A stretch of DNA of 64,000 nt, taken from Candidatus Rokuibacteriota bacterium. Lineage in GTDB: Bacteria; Methylomirabilota; Methylomirabilia; Rokubacteriales; CSP1-6. The first letter of the stretch is position 1. Every line of letters starts with the position of its first letter. The translations under genes and the position numbers were made by a program. This document shows positions 55,934 through 63,294 of this stretch, one piece after another. The DNA lies in NCBI GenBank assembly GCA_016200085.1, contig JACQFL010000051.1, positions 1-64,000 on the forward strand, written 5' to 3'. The notes beneath the pieces are model-generated. The model ran no database searches, was not told the origin of the DNA, and worked only from the letters and a program-made list of their open reading frames with translations.

Positions 55934-56782
55934 TCACGGCTTTCGCGCGTAATGTTCCAGGATGTAGCCGGCGATGCTGTGGCGGGACGGGCGGTTCGGC
56001 AGCGCGTTGCGCGGGAACCAGCGGGCGTGCTCGAGCTCCTCGGGATCGACGACGATGTCGCCGCCGGCGTAGCGGGCGACGAAGCCGACCATCAGCTGGC
56101 TCGGGAAGGGCCAGTTCTGGCTGCCCACGTACTGGATGTCGGTGACGTCGACGCCGACCTCCTCCTTGACCTCGCGGGCGACCGTGCTCTCCAGCGACTC
56201 GCCGTTGTCCACGAAGCCGGCGACCAGCGCATAGCGGCCGGGCGCCCACTCCCTCTTGCGCGCCAGTAGCACGCGCTCGTCGTCGCGCACGAGGGTGATG
56301 ACGGCCGGATGCAAGTGCGGGTAGTGCTCGTAGCGGCAGGCCGGGCACTTCTTGCCCCACTCCCCCTCGATGCGCTCGGTCTTGTCGCCGCAGCGCGGGC
56401 AGTGGCCGCTCGTGCTCTCCCACCAGAGTGCCTGCATGGCCATGCCACCGAGCGACAGGAGATGATCGGGCAGCCGCGTGCCCTGCATCGGCACCAGGGT
56501 CTGGCGCTCGTAGCCCGCCGGCACCGGCGCGCCCCTGGCCAGCGCCACGACCCAGCACGGCGCCTCGCGATAGGTCCCCATCCAGAACGGCGCGCCCCCC
56601 TCGACACCGGACGGGCAGGCGCCGGACGGCACGCTGAAGCCGTCGTCACCCGGCCGCACGATCAGCCCCTGATCCTGGACGATGAGCCAGTGGCCCTCGA
56701 GATCCGGCGGCTTGCCGCCGCGCTTGGCGGGAATGAAATCCGCACCGACGCACTCGCGATTGAACGGCAGATTGACGCTCAT
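55934..56782 (-). CDS. nudC: NADH pyrophosphatase / NAD-cap hydrolase (NudC-type Nudix)
   Basis: 282 residues from the ATG at 56782 (MSVNLPFNREC). An N-terminal NudC-like domain, a zinc ribbon (CPRCG..CPACRY), and the Nudix box GFVDNGESLESTVAREVKEE, followed by the NudC-specific SQNWPFPSQLMVGF, are all present. NudC cleaves NAD(H) and removes NAD caps from RNA. A longer reading from 56854 translates the family B repeat (GERRSLPL) and should be discarded. It ends convergently with the gene at 55483. Confidence 0.94.
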   Translation of the reverse strand: MSVNLPFNRECVGADFIPAKRGGKPPDLEGHWLIVQDQGLIVRPGDDGFSVPSGACPSGVEGGAPFWMGTYREAPCWVVALARGAPVPAGYERQTLVPMQGTRLPDHLLSLGGMAMQALWWESTSGHCPRCGDKTERIEGEWGKKCPACRYEHYPHLHPAVITLVRDDERVLLARKREWAPGRYALVAGFVDNGESLESTVAREVKEEVGVDVTDIQYVGSQNWPFPSQLMVGFVARYAGGDIVVDPEELEHARWFPRNALPNRPSRHSIAGYILEHYARKP

Positions 56783-56811
56783 CGGCGTGGCCACTAGCGC
56801 GCCTCCCAATT

Positions 56812-56873
56812 GACGCAGGGGGAGCGACCGCCGCTCCCCCCATGCACCCCCCAACGGTTACTCGCGCAGCCAT
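56812..56873 (-). repeat. Intergenic palindromic repeat, family B, copy 3
   Basis: Between the luciferase-like stop (56873-56875) and the NudC start (56782). On the minus strand it reads ATGGCTGCG, GTAACCGTTGGGGGGTGC and a GGGGGAGCG-GCGGT-CGCTCCCCC hairpin. Same orientation to the downstream gene as copies 1 and 2. Confidence 0.8.
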
Positions 56874-57883
56874 CATGTCGTGCTTTCGAGTTCGAACGCT
56901 TGCGCGATCAGCTCGTACGACCGCAGCCGGGCCTTGAAGTCGTGGGTGATCGTCACCACCATCACCTCGTCGACGCCGTACTCGGCGGCCAGCGCTTCCA
57001 GGCGTGTGCGCACCTGCTCGGGCGTGCCGGCCACGCGCCGCCGCCGGGCGTGCTCGACGATCGCCCACTCGTGCGGGCTGTACGGATACGCCTCGGCCTC
57101 CTCGACCGACGGGTACGCCCCGGGCCGGCCGGTGTAGAGGCGCACGACGAAGAGATCACGGCTCTGCGCGAGCCGCCGCGCCTCGGCCTCGCTCTCGGCG
57201 CAGACGGCGAAGACCGCGAGGCTCGCCCGCGGCGCCGCCAGCGAGTGCGACGGGGTGAACTGCCGGGTGTAGGCGCGCGTGATCTCGGCGCCGCCGTCGG
57301 CGTTGATGAAGTGCGCGAACGAGAACGCCGTGCCCAGGTGCGCGGCGATGGCGGCGCTCTCGTCGCTGGAGCCGAGCAGCCACACCTCGGGCGTGCTCGG
57401 CCCCGCGGGCATGGCGTGGATGCCCCGGAACGGGTGGCCGGGCGGCACGTCGTCGCGCAGGAATGCGACGAGGTCGGCGACCTGCCCGGGAAAGTGCTCG
57501 ATGCCGAGCGCGCCGGGGCCGTGACGCAGGGCCTGGGCCGTGCGCTGGTCGCTGCCCGGCGCCCGGCCGATGCCGAGATCGATGCGGCCGGGGAAGAGCG
57601 CCTCGAGCATGCGGAAGTTCTCGGCCACCTTGAGGGCGCTGTAGTGCGTGAGCATCACGCCCCCGGAGCCGACCCGGATGCGCGCGGTCCGGGCCGCGAC
57701 CTGGGTGATCAGGATCTCCGGGCTGGCGTCGGCGAGGCCGCGGGTGGAATGGTGCTCGGCGAGCCAGTAGCGGTGGTAGCCGAGGCGGTCCGCCAGCGCG
57801 GCCAGCTCGAGGGTCTCGTGGATGGCGTCGGCGGCGGTGCCGCCGGAGCGGACCGGGGACTGGTCGAGGACGCTCAGGATCAC
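56873..57883 (-). CDS. LLM-class (bacterial luciferase-like) flavin-dependent oxidoreductase, MsnO8 type
   Basis: 336 residues from a GTG at 57883 (VILSVLDQSPVRSGGTAADA). A reading from 57961 adds 26 residues that translate the family A repeat ([10 protein letters not shown]) and is rejected. Family blocks: YWLAEHHSTRGLADASPEIL, IRVGSGGVMLTHYSALKVAE, LFPGRIDLGIGRAPGSDQRT and VWLLGSSDESAAIAAHLG. These match the LuxA-like oxidoreductases acting with FMNH2 on small organic substrates. The substrate is unknown. It is co-directional with nudC. Confidence 0.92.
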   Translation of the reverse strand: MILSVLDQSPVRSGGTAADAIHETLELAALADRLGYHRYWLAEHHSTRGLADASPEILITQVAARTARIRVGSGGVMLTHYSALKVAENFRMLEALFPGRIDLGIGRAPGSDQRTAQALRHGPGALGIEHFPGQVADLVAFLRDDVPPGHPFRGIHAMPAGPSTPEVWLLGSSDESAAIAAHLGTAFSFAHFINADGGAEITRAYTRQFTPSHSLAAPRASLAVFAVCAESEAEARRLAQSRDLFVVRLYTGRPGAYPSVEEAEAYPYSPHEWAIVEHARRRRVAGTPEQVRTRLEALAAEYGVDEVMVVTITHDFKARLRSYELIAQAFELESTT

Positions 57884-57916
57884 GTGACTCAAGATATCAT
57901 TGAGGCGACCGTGGAC

Positions 57917-57988
57917 ATGGGGGGCTCCGGGCGCCCCCCAAACCCCCGGCGCTCGGGGCACCGCAGCAAAACCGCGGCGCCCCTCGAC
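57917..57988 (+). repeat. Intergenic palindromic repeat, family A, copy 4
   Basis: It lies between the divergent luciferase-like (57883) and Xaa-Pro peptidase (58027) genes. It has GGGGGGCTCCGGGCGCC, CCCCCAAACCCCC, GGCGCTCGGGGC and the distal GGCGCCCCTCGAC. This copy is in a divergent promoter region, unlike copies 2, 3 and 5, so the family is not only a terminator. Confidence 0.75.
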
Positions 57989-58026
57989 AGCGCGATCCGT
58001 TCATGATCCCGAGGGAGGGGTCGGCC

Positions 58027-59487
58027 ATGACGTCGTCGTTCGACGCCGCGCCGTTCATCGAGCGCCGCCAGCGCTTCGCCGAGGCCATCGGCGATGGGGT
58101 GGCCATCATCCCCGGCGCCCAGGAAGCCGCGCGCAACAGCGACGTCAACCACGAGTTCCGCCAGGGCTCGGACTTCTTCTTCCTCACCGGGTTCGGCGAG
58201 CCGGACGCCGTGGCCGTCATCAATCCCTCGCACGCCAAGGAGCGCTACGTGCTCTTCGTGCGGCCGCGCGACCGGGAGATGGAGATCTGGAACGGCCGGC
58301 GCGCGGGCGTCGACGGCGCCGTGAGCGCCTACGGCGCGGACGCGGCGTATCCCATCGCCGAGCTCGACGACCGGCTCCGCGCGTACGTCATCGACCGGCC
58401 GGCGATCTACTACCGGCTCGGCAACGCCGCCTTCGACCGGCGGGTGATCGCGCTCGTCGAGCAGGGCCGCCTGGCCCGCGGGCGCGGCATCCCCGCGCCC
58501 GCCCGCATCGAGGACCCCGGGCCGATCCTCAACGAGCTGCGGCTGCGCCGCTCGCCCGCCGAGCTGGCGCGCCACCGCCGCGCCTGCGAGATCAGCCGCG
58601 ACGCCCACGCCGAGGCCATGCGCTACGCGGGGCCGGGGCTGCACGAATACGAGGTGCAGGCCGCGCTCGAGTACGTGTTCCGCGTCAACGGCTCGCCGCG
58701 CAACGGCTATCCCTCGATCGTGGCCTCGGGCCCGAACGCCTGCATCCTGCACTACACGGAAAACGATCGACGCATGAACGACGGGGACCTGCTCCTCATC
58801 GACGCCGGCTGCGAGTATGGCTATCACTCAGCCGACATCACCCGCACGTTTCCGGTCAACGGACGCTTCACCACCCCGCAGCGCGAGATCTACGAGCTGG
58901 TGCTGCGCTCCCAGCTCGCGGCGCTGGCCGTCGCGCAGCCGGGGGCGTCGTACGAGGCCATCCACGAGGCGGCCCGGCGCGCGCTCACCGAGGGCCTCGT
59001 CGCCCTCGGCGTGCTCCCCCGCGGCGTCGAGGACTCGCTGGCCATGCACCACTACCGCGAGTTCTACATCCACGGCACCGGGCACTGGCTCGGCATGGAC
59101 GTCCACGACGTGGGCGACTACCGCATCCGCGGCGCCTCGCGTCCCCTGGAGCCGGGCATGGTCTTCACGATCGAGCCTGGGCTCTACTTCGACCCCGAGC
59201 GCGAGACCGCGACCTACCACCTGCGCGAGTACCGCGAGGACGAGATGTGGGAGCGGCGGCTGCGCCTGGGCGTCGTCGCGGCGAAGAAGCTCGAGGAGGA
59301 CGAGAAGGCGAAGGCGCCGAAGATCGAGCACCCCATCCCCCCGGCCTTCCGCGGCATCGGGGTCCGGATCGAGGACGACATCCTCGTCACCGCGACGGGC
59401 GTCGAGGTGCTGACCGCGGGCACGCCGAAGACCGTCGAGGACGTCGAGCGCGTCTGCGCGGAAGCGCCGCGGCTTCCCCGGCGCTGA
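58027..59487 (+). CDS. pepP: Xaa-Pro aminopeptidase (M24B)
   Basis: 486 residues from an ATG preceded by GGGAGGGG. An N-terminal creatinase-like domain (FRQGSDFFFLTGFGEPDAVAV) is followed by the M24 pita-bread domain with the five metal ligands: Asp in LLIDAGCEYG, Asp in SADITRTFP, His in HGTGHWLGMDVHDVGDY, Glu in VFTIEPGLYF and Glu in RIEDDILVT. It removes N-terminal residues before proline. An in-frame ATG at 58003 lies before the ribosome site and is less likely. The next gene follows after 31 bases. Confidence 0.95.
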   Translation: MTSSFDAAPFIERRQRFAEAIGDGVAIIPGAQEAARNSDVNHEFRQGSDFFFLTGFGEPDAVAVINPSHAKERYVLFVRPRDREMEIWNGRRAGVDGAVSAYGADAAYPIAELDDRLRAYVIDRPAIYYRLGNAAFDRRVIALVEQGRLARGRGIPAPARIEDPGPILNELRLRRSPAELARHRRACEISRDAHAEAMRYAGPGLHEYEVQAALEYVFRVNGSPRNGYPSIVASGPNACILHYTENDRRMNDGDLLLIDAGCEYGYHSADITRTFPVNGRFTTPQREIYELVLRSQLAALAVAQPGASYEAIHEAARRALTEGLVALGVLPRGVEDSLAMHHYREFYIHGTGHWLGMDVHDVGDYRIRGASRPLEPGMVFTIEPGLYFDPERETATYHLREYREDEMWERRLRLGVVAAKKLEEDEKAKAPKIEHPIPPAFRGIGVRIEDDILVTATGVEVLTAGTPKTVEDVERVCAEAPRLPRR

Positions 59488-59518
59488 GCCTCTGCCCGCG
59501 CGGGAGCGACCGCGGGCG

Positions 59519-60007
59519 TTGAGCCGCGTCTATCTCGCCGGCCCGGACGTGTTCGCCCCCGATCACCGGCGGATCTTTCGGGAGCGCACGGAGATCTGCC
59601 GCTCCCTCGGCCTCTCACCCCTCGTCCCGGCCGACGACGACACCACCGAGCCGGCGGCGATCTACGCGGCCAACCTCGCGATGCTGGGGGGCTGCGACGC
59701 CGTGATCGCCGACGTCACGCCGTTTCGCGGACCGCACTGCGACCCCGGCACCGCCTGGGAGATCGGCTACGCCGCGGCGCGCGGCACGCCCGTCTTCGCC
59801 TTCTCGGCCAGCCCGGAGCCGCTGGCCGCGCGGGTGGCGGCCGGCGACGCCTCCGCCCGCACGGACCGTTCCGGCATGCTCATCGAGCCGTTCGGGCTCG
59901 CCGAGAACCTCATGATCGTCCAGGCCCTCTCGGACCGGACCGTCCACCGGACCTTCCGGGACGCGGCCCGCGCCGCCGCGCGCGCGCTCGGCGCTGCGGG
60001 CGGCTAG
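59519..60007 (+). CDS. Nucleoside 2-deoxyribosyltransferase-like protein
   Basis: 162 residues from a TTG at 59519 (LSRVYLAGPDVFAPDHRRIF). YLAGPDVF, CDAVIADVTPFRG, CDPGTAWEIGYAAARGTPVFAF (catalytic Glu in TAWEIG) and a C-terminal ENLMI match the Nuc_deoxyrib_tr family, which also contains DNPH1-like 5'-nucleotide N-glycosidases. It would act in base or nucleotide salvage or sanitation. It ends at a convergent junction with rpsU that holds a family A repeat. Confidence 0.85.
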   Translation: MSRVYLAGPDVFAPDHRRIFRERTEICRSLGLSPLVPADDDTTEPAAIYAANLAMLGGCDAVIADVTPFRGPHCDPGTAWEIGYAAARGTPVFAFSASPEPLAARVAAGDASARTDRSGMLIEPFGLAENLMIVQALSDRTVHRTFRDAARAAARALGAAGG

Positions 60008-60021
60008 GAGCCTGTCGGAGG

Positions 60022-60091
60022 ATCGAGGGGCGTCCCGGGTTCCCCGGGGCGTCCCGAGCGTCGGGGGGTCTGGGGGCGCCCGGAGCCCCCC
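60022..60091 (-). repeat. Intergenic palindromic repeat, family A, copy 5
   Basis: Between the convergent stops at 60007 and 60125. On the minus strand it reads GGGGGGCTCCGGGCGCC, CCCAGACCCCCC, GACGCTCGGGACGCC and GGACGCCCCTCGA, with an extra internal palindrome CCCGGGGAACCCGGG. A terminator role is likely. Confidence 0.75.
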
Positions 60092-60124
60092 AGCTTCAAC
60101 GAGAGGCCGGTCGGGGCGGCGGCT

Positions 60125-60355
60125 CTAATCCTCGTCGCGGGTCTGGCGGCGCTGGGCCTTGCGTCGCTTGCGGCGCGCTTCCGCCTGCTTGCGCTTGCGC
60201 TTGACGGACGGCTTCTCGTAGTAGGAGCGGCGCTTCATCTCCTTGAAGATGCCGCTGTTGACCATCGACTTCTTCAGCTGCTTGAGCGCCGTCTCGATCT
60301 GGTTGTCGATGACGACGACCCGCAGCGAGCCGCCCCCGCCGCCCTCGCGGCTCAT
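60125..60355 (-). CDS. rpsU: Small ribosomal subunit protein S21
   Basis: 76 residues. The S21 core is unmistakable: VVVIDNQIETALKQLKKSMV, KEMKRRSYYEKPSVKRKRKQ and a basic tail. The first ten residues (MSREGGGGGS) are an unusual Gly-rich extension before the normal LRVVVID start. The ATG overlaps the stop of the upstream small gene as ATGA. S21 helps the 30S subunit recognise mRNA starts. No dnaG or rpoD follows it. Confidence 0.95.
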   Translation of the reverse strand: MSREGGGGGSLRVVVIDNQIETALKQLKKSMVNSGIFKEMKRRSYYEKPSVKRKRKQAEARRKRRKAQRRQTRDED

Positions 60356-60570
60356 CGAGACCTCAGGAAGGCGGTGGACCGGCCGTACGGGGTGGGCCGG
60401 GTCGACCGGTCGACGATGTTGAGCGAGGCGAGCCGCTCGCCCCCGGCCGACACCGCCCGGGCGATGGTCGGGAACGACGTCCGGGACTCCTCGATGACGT
60501 CGCCGGCGTAGTTGACGATCCGCCAGCGCCACTCGGGGCGACTCGGGGTGGAGAAAGCGAGCACGTGCAT
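60352..60570 (-). CDS. Small protein upstream of rpsU, DUF1508-like
   Basis: 72 residues from the ATG at 60570, six bases after GAGG. The stretch PEWRWRIVNYAGDVIEESRT followed by FPTIARAVSAGGERLASLN has the W-x-W-R, x-G-x-V-I-x-x-S pattern and helix of the DUF1508/YegP-like fold, though the match is by eye. Its stop overlaps the rpsU start, so translation of S21 may depend on it. Function unknown. Confidence 0.65.
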   Translation of the reverse strand: MHVLAFSTPSRPEWRWRIVNYAGDVIEESRTSFPTIARAVSAGGERLASLNIVDRSTRPTPYGRSTAFLRSR

Positions 60571-60687
60571 CACGCACCTCGTGGGTGACGGATTACGCTG
60601 CGGTCAGTGAGGTGGGGGAAGCCAATGCGGCCCGCAACTCACGCGAAGCGCGCACGCCGCGCGCCCCCACACTGTACACGAACCCGG

Positions 60688-61307
60688 TCAGCCGCGCTGG
60701 ACGACGTAAATGCCGAGGGCGACCGTCGCGGAGCCCAGCACGTCGGCCGTGCCCAGCGGCTCGCCGAGAAGCAGGGCGCCCAGCCCCAGGCCCAGGACCA
60801 GGTTGAGGAAGAACCACGCGCTGGCCCGGGTGGCGTCGCCGTGGGAAAGCAGCCAGAATCAGATCATCATCCCCACCCCGGACACCGCGACGATCAGGTA
60901 GGCCCGGGCCAGGAGGAACGATGGGGTGAAGCGCACGGTGGACAGGGGCTCGGCGAGCGCCGTCACCGGCGCCAGGGCGAGCCCGGCAGCGACGAGCTGG
61001 CCGCCGTTCAGGACGAGCAGGTCCTCGGCGGGCTGCCAGCGCTCGAAGAGGACGGTGCCGGCGACCAGGCCGGCGATGGCGACGAGCACGAGCGTCATCG
61101 CCGACGGGCGGTTGTCCTCGCCGAGCCGCCGCCACATCACCCAGACCACGCCCGCGAAGCTCGTGGTCAGGCCGGCCAGCTTCGGCCACGTCAGGCGCTC
61201 GGCGACGAGCGCAGCGCGACCTTGACCGCGAGGAACGCCGAGGCCCACAGCAGGCAGAACAGCACGGCGAGCGCCGTGTAACGCGCGCCGGAGACCGGCG
61301 CGCTCAC
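60688..61307 (-). pseudogene. Decayed EamA/DMT-family transporter
   Basis: Three fragments of one EamA protein are visible. A GTG at 61307 opens RYTALAVLFCLLWASAFLAV and stops within 40 codons. The next part, in another frame, starts in the middle of domain 1 (ERLTWPKLAGLTTSFAGVVW) after a gap of some 60-70 residues and runs through the first half of domain 2. A TGA at 60859-60861 sits where Trp or another TM residue is expected (VGMMI-stop-FWLLSHG), after which the domain continues to QRG-stop at 60688. So there is an internal deletion with frameshift plus a nonsense codon. The intact family is about 290 residues. Confidence 0.75.
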
Positions 61308-61311
61308 ACCG

Positions 61312-62166
61312 TCACGGCGTGAAGGACGGCGGGCTCCACCACGGGTAGAACGGCGGCATGTCCGTGCTCGGCCGTCCGGTGAAGCGCGGCGGGCGCTTCT
61401 CCAGAAAGGACGTCACCCCCTCGCGGGCGTCGGCGGAGCGGCCCGTCCAGAACATCCCCTGCGAGTCGAGGCGATGGCCGGCCATCGGATGCTCCGCGCC
61501 GAGCAGCTTCCACATCATCTGCCGCGCGAGCGCGACCGAGACCGCCGAGGTGTTGTCCGCGATCTCGCGCGCCAGCTCCCGCGCCGTGGGCAGGAGCGCC
61601 TCCGGCGCCACCACCCGGCTCACGAGCCGCCCGGCCAGCGCCTCCTCGGCCGAGAACACGCGCCCCGTGTAGACCCACTCGGCGGCCTGGCTGATGCCGA
61701 CCAGGCGCGGCAGGAACCACGTGCTCGCCGCCTCGGGCACGACCCCGCGGCGGGCGAAGACGAAGCCGAGGCGCGCGGCCGTGGAGGCCAGACGGACGTC
61801 CATGGGCAGCGTGAGCGTCACCCCGAAGCCGACGGCGGGGCCGTTGATCGCCGCGATCACCGGCTTCTTGAGGTCGAAGATCCTGAGCGTCACGCGCCCG
61901 CCGCCGTCGCGATGCTCCTCCGCGGTCACCCCCCGCTCCCGGGCGAACGTCTGGCCGCCCGCGCTGAGGTCCGCGCCGGCGCAGAAGGCGCGGCCGGCGC
62001 CCGTGACGATCACCGCGCGCACGCCGTCGTCGGCGTCGATCAGGTCGAAGGCGGCGATGAGCTCGTCGAGCATCGCGGCATTCACCGCGTTGAGCTTCTC
62101 GGGGCGGTGCAGCGTGAGGGTGCCGACGCCGTCGGCGACGTCGTACCGGATGTGCTCGAACGTCAC
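61312..62166 (-). CDS. Enoyl-CoA hydratase/isomerase family protein (crotonase)
   Basis: 284 residues from a GTG at 62166 that overlaps the upstream stop as GTGA. GVGTLTLHRPEKLNAVN, AFCAGADLSAGG, INGPAVGFGVTLTLPMDVRL and FVFARRGVVPEAASTWFLPR are present. The last includes the Glu that marks delta3,delta2-enoyl-CoA isomerase-like and related crotonases (RRGVVPEA). A C-terminal GMFWTGRSADAREGVTSFLE precedes an unusual Pro/Trp-rich tail (PPFYPWWSPPSF). It is coupled to the FAD oxidase and luciferase-like gene, so it may degrade a specific CoA ester. The substrate is unknown. Confidence 0.88.
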   Translation of the reverse strand: MTFEHIRYDVADGVGTLTLHRPEKLNAVNAAMLDELIAAFDLIDADDGVRAVIVTGAGRAFCAGADLSAGGQTFARERGVTAEEHRDGGGRVTLRIFDLKKPVIAAINGPAVGFGVTLTLPMDVRLASTAARLGFVFARRGVVPEAASTWFLPRLVGISQAAEWVYTGRVFSAEEALAGRLVSRVVAPEALLPTARELAREIADNTSAVSVALARQMMWKLLGAEHPMAGHRLDSQGMFWTGRSADAREGVTSFLEKRPPRFTGRPSTDMPPFYPWWSPPSFTP

Positions 62167-63293
62167 GAGGCCTTCTTCGCGAAGCGGGCGAGCGAGAGGT
62201 CGCTGATGTCGGTTCCGCTCTTGCCCGTGGTGAGGAGGTCGGCGACCTCCTCGCCCGCGGCGAAGGAGTGCTGGAAGCCGTGGCCGCAGAAGCCGGCGGC
62301 GAGGAAGAGACCCTCGACGCCCGGCGCCCAGTCGAGGATCCCGTGATCGTCCGGGGTGAGCGGGCGCAGGCCGGCCCACGCGTGATGGATCTCGGCGTGC
62401 TCGAGCGCGGGCAGTCGGCGGACGGCCTTCCGCACCGTGGGCTCGAGCATGCCCCAGTCGACGCTCGCGGTGTATTCCGTGGTGCCGCCGATGTCGCCGG
62501 CCGACATGAGCACCGCGCCTTGCTCGCTCCGGCAATAGAACCCCGAGCCCCGGTCGGTGACCAGCGGCATGGGGTGACGCACCCCGTCGAACTGGCCGGT
62601 GACGAAGATGTGGCGCCGGCGCGGATCCACCGGCACCTCGACGCCGGCCATGCGGCCGACGAGCGGCGCCTGCGGGCCCGCGGCATTGACGACCACGCGC
62701 GCCTCGATGGGGCCCTCGGGCGTGAGCACGCCGGTGACGCGATCGCCCGTCCGTGCGAGCCCGGTCACCGGCGTCCCCTCGACGATCTTCGCCCCGCCCG
62801 CGCGCGCGCGCGAGGCGTACGCCTGCACCACGTCGTTCGGCGAGGCGTAGCCGTCCATGGGTCCCCACACGGCCGCGATGACGTCGTCGGTCCGGAGGCC
62901 GGGCACCATGGCCCGGGCATCGTCGGGCGCGATGATGCGCACGTCGGCGCCCAGGCTCGTCTGGAGCGCGACGTTGCGGCGGAAGCGGGCGAGGTCGGCC
63001 TCGTCGGTGACGAGGAAGAGGTAGCCCTCCTGGCGGAAGTCGCAGGGCACGCCCATCTCGTCGTCGAAGCGCTTGAAGAACGCGATGCCGCGCAGCGAGA
63101 ACTCGACCTCGACCTTCAGCCCGAACTGCACCCGGATGCCGCCCGCGGCCTTGCTCGTCGAGCCGGAGCCGATGGCCTCGCGCTCCACGACCACGACGTC
63201 GCGCATCCCCCGGCGCGTGAGCTGGTAGGCGATGCTGCACCCCAGGGCGCCGGCGCCGACGATGACGACCTCGGCCGCCCGCGGCAGCGCCAC
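62163..63293 (-). CDS. FAD-dependent amine/amino-acid oxidoreductase (DAO family)
   Basis: 376 residues. The FAD dinucleotide fold is AEVVIVGAGALGCSIAYQLT near residues 7-26, with VVVERE next and TSKAAGGIRVQF, the family block after the first helix. ARVVVNAAGPQAPLVGRMAG and GLRPLTPDDHGILDWAPGVE, GLFLAAGFCGHGFQHSFAAG near the C-terminus match sarcosine oxidase beta and D-amino-acid dehydrogenase-like enzymes. It lies 1 base after the luciferase-like gene and overlaps the crotonase. It probably oxidises an N-methyl or amino acid; which one is unclear. Confidence 0.9.
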   Translation of the reverse strand: MALPRAAEVVIVGAGALGCSIAYQLTRRGMRDVVVVEREAIGSGSTSKAAGGIRVQFGLKVEVEFSLRGIAFFKRFDDEMGVPCDFRQEGYLFLVTDEADLARFRRNVALQTSLGADVRIIAPDDARAMVPGLRTDDVIAAVWGPMDGYASPNDVVQAYASRARAGGAKIVEGTPVTGLARTGDRVTGVLTPEGPIEARVVVNAAGPQAPLVGRMAGVEVPVDPRRRHIFVTGQFDGVRHPMPLVTDRGSGFYCRSEQGAVLMSAGDIGGTTEYTASVDWGMLEPTVRKAVRRLPALEHAEIHHAWAGLRPLTPDDHGILDWAPGVEGLFLAAGFCGHGFQHSFAAGEEVADLLTTGKSGTDISDLSLARFAKKAS

Positions 63294-63294
63294 C

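Noticed and set aside
56873-57961. Longer luciferase-like start at 57961
   Set aside because: The extension ([10 protein letters not shown]) is the family A repeat read in frame; the family N-terminus begins at the GTG at 57883.
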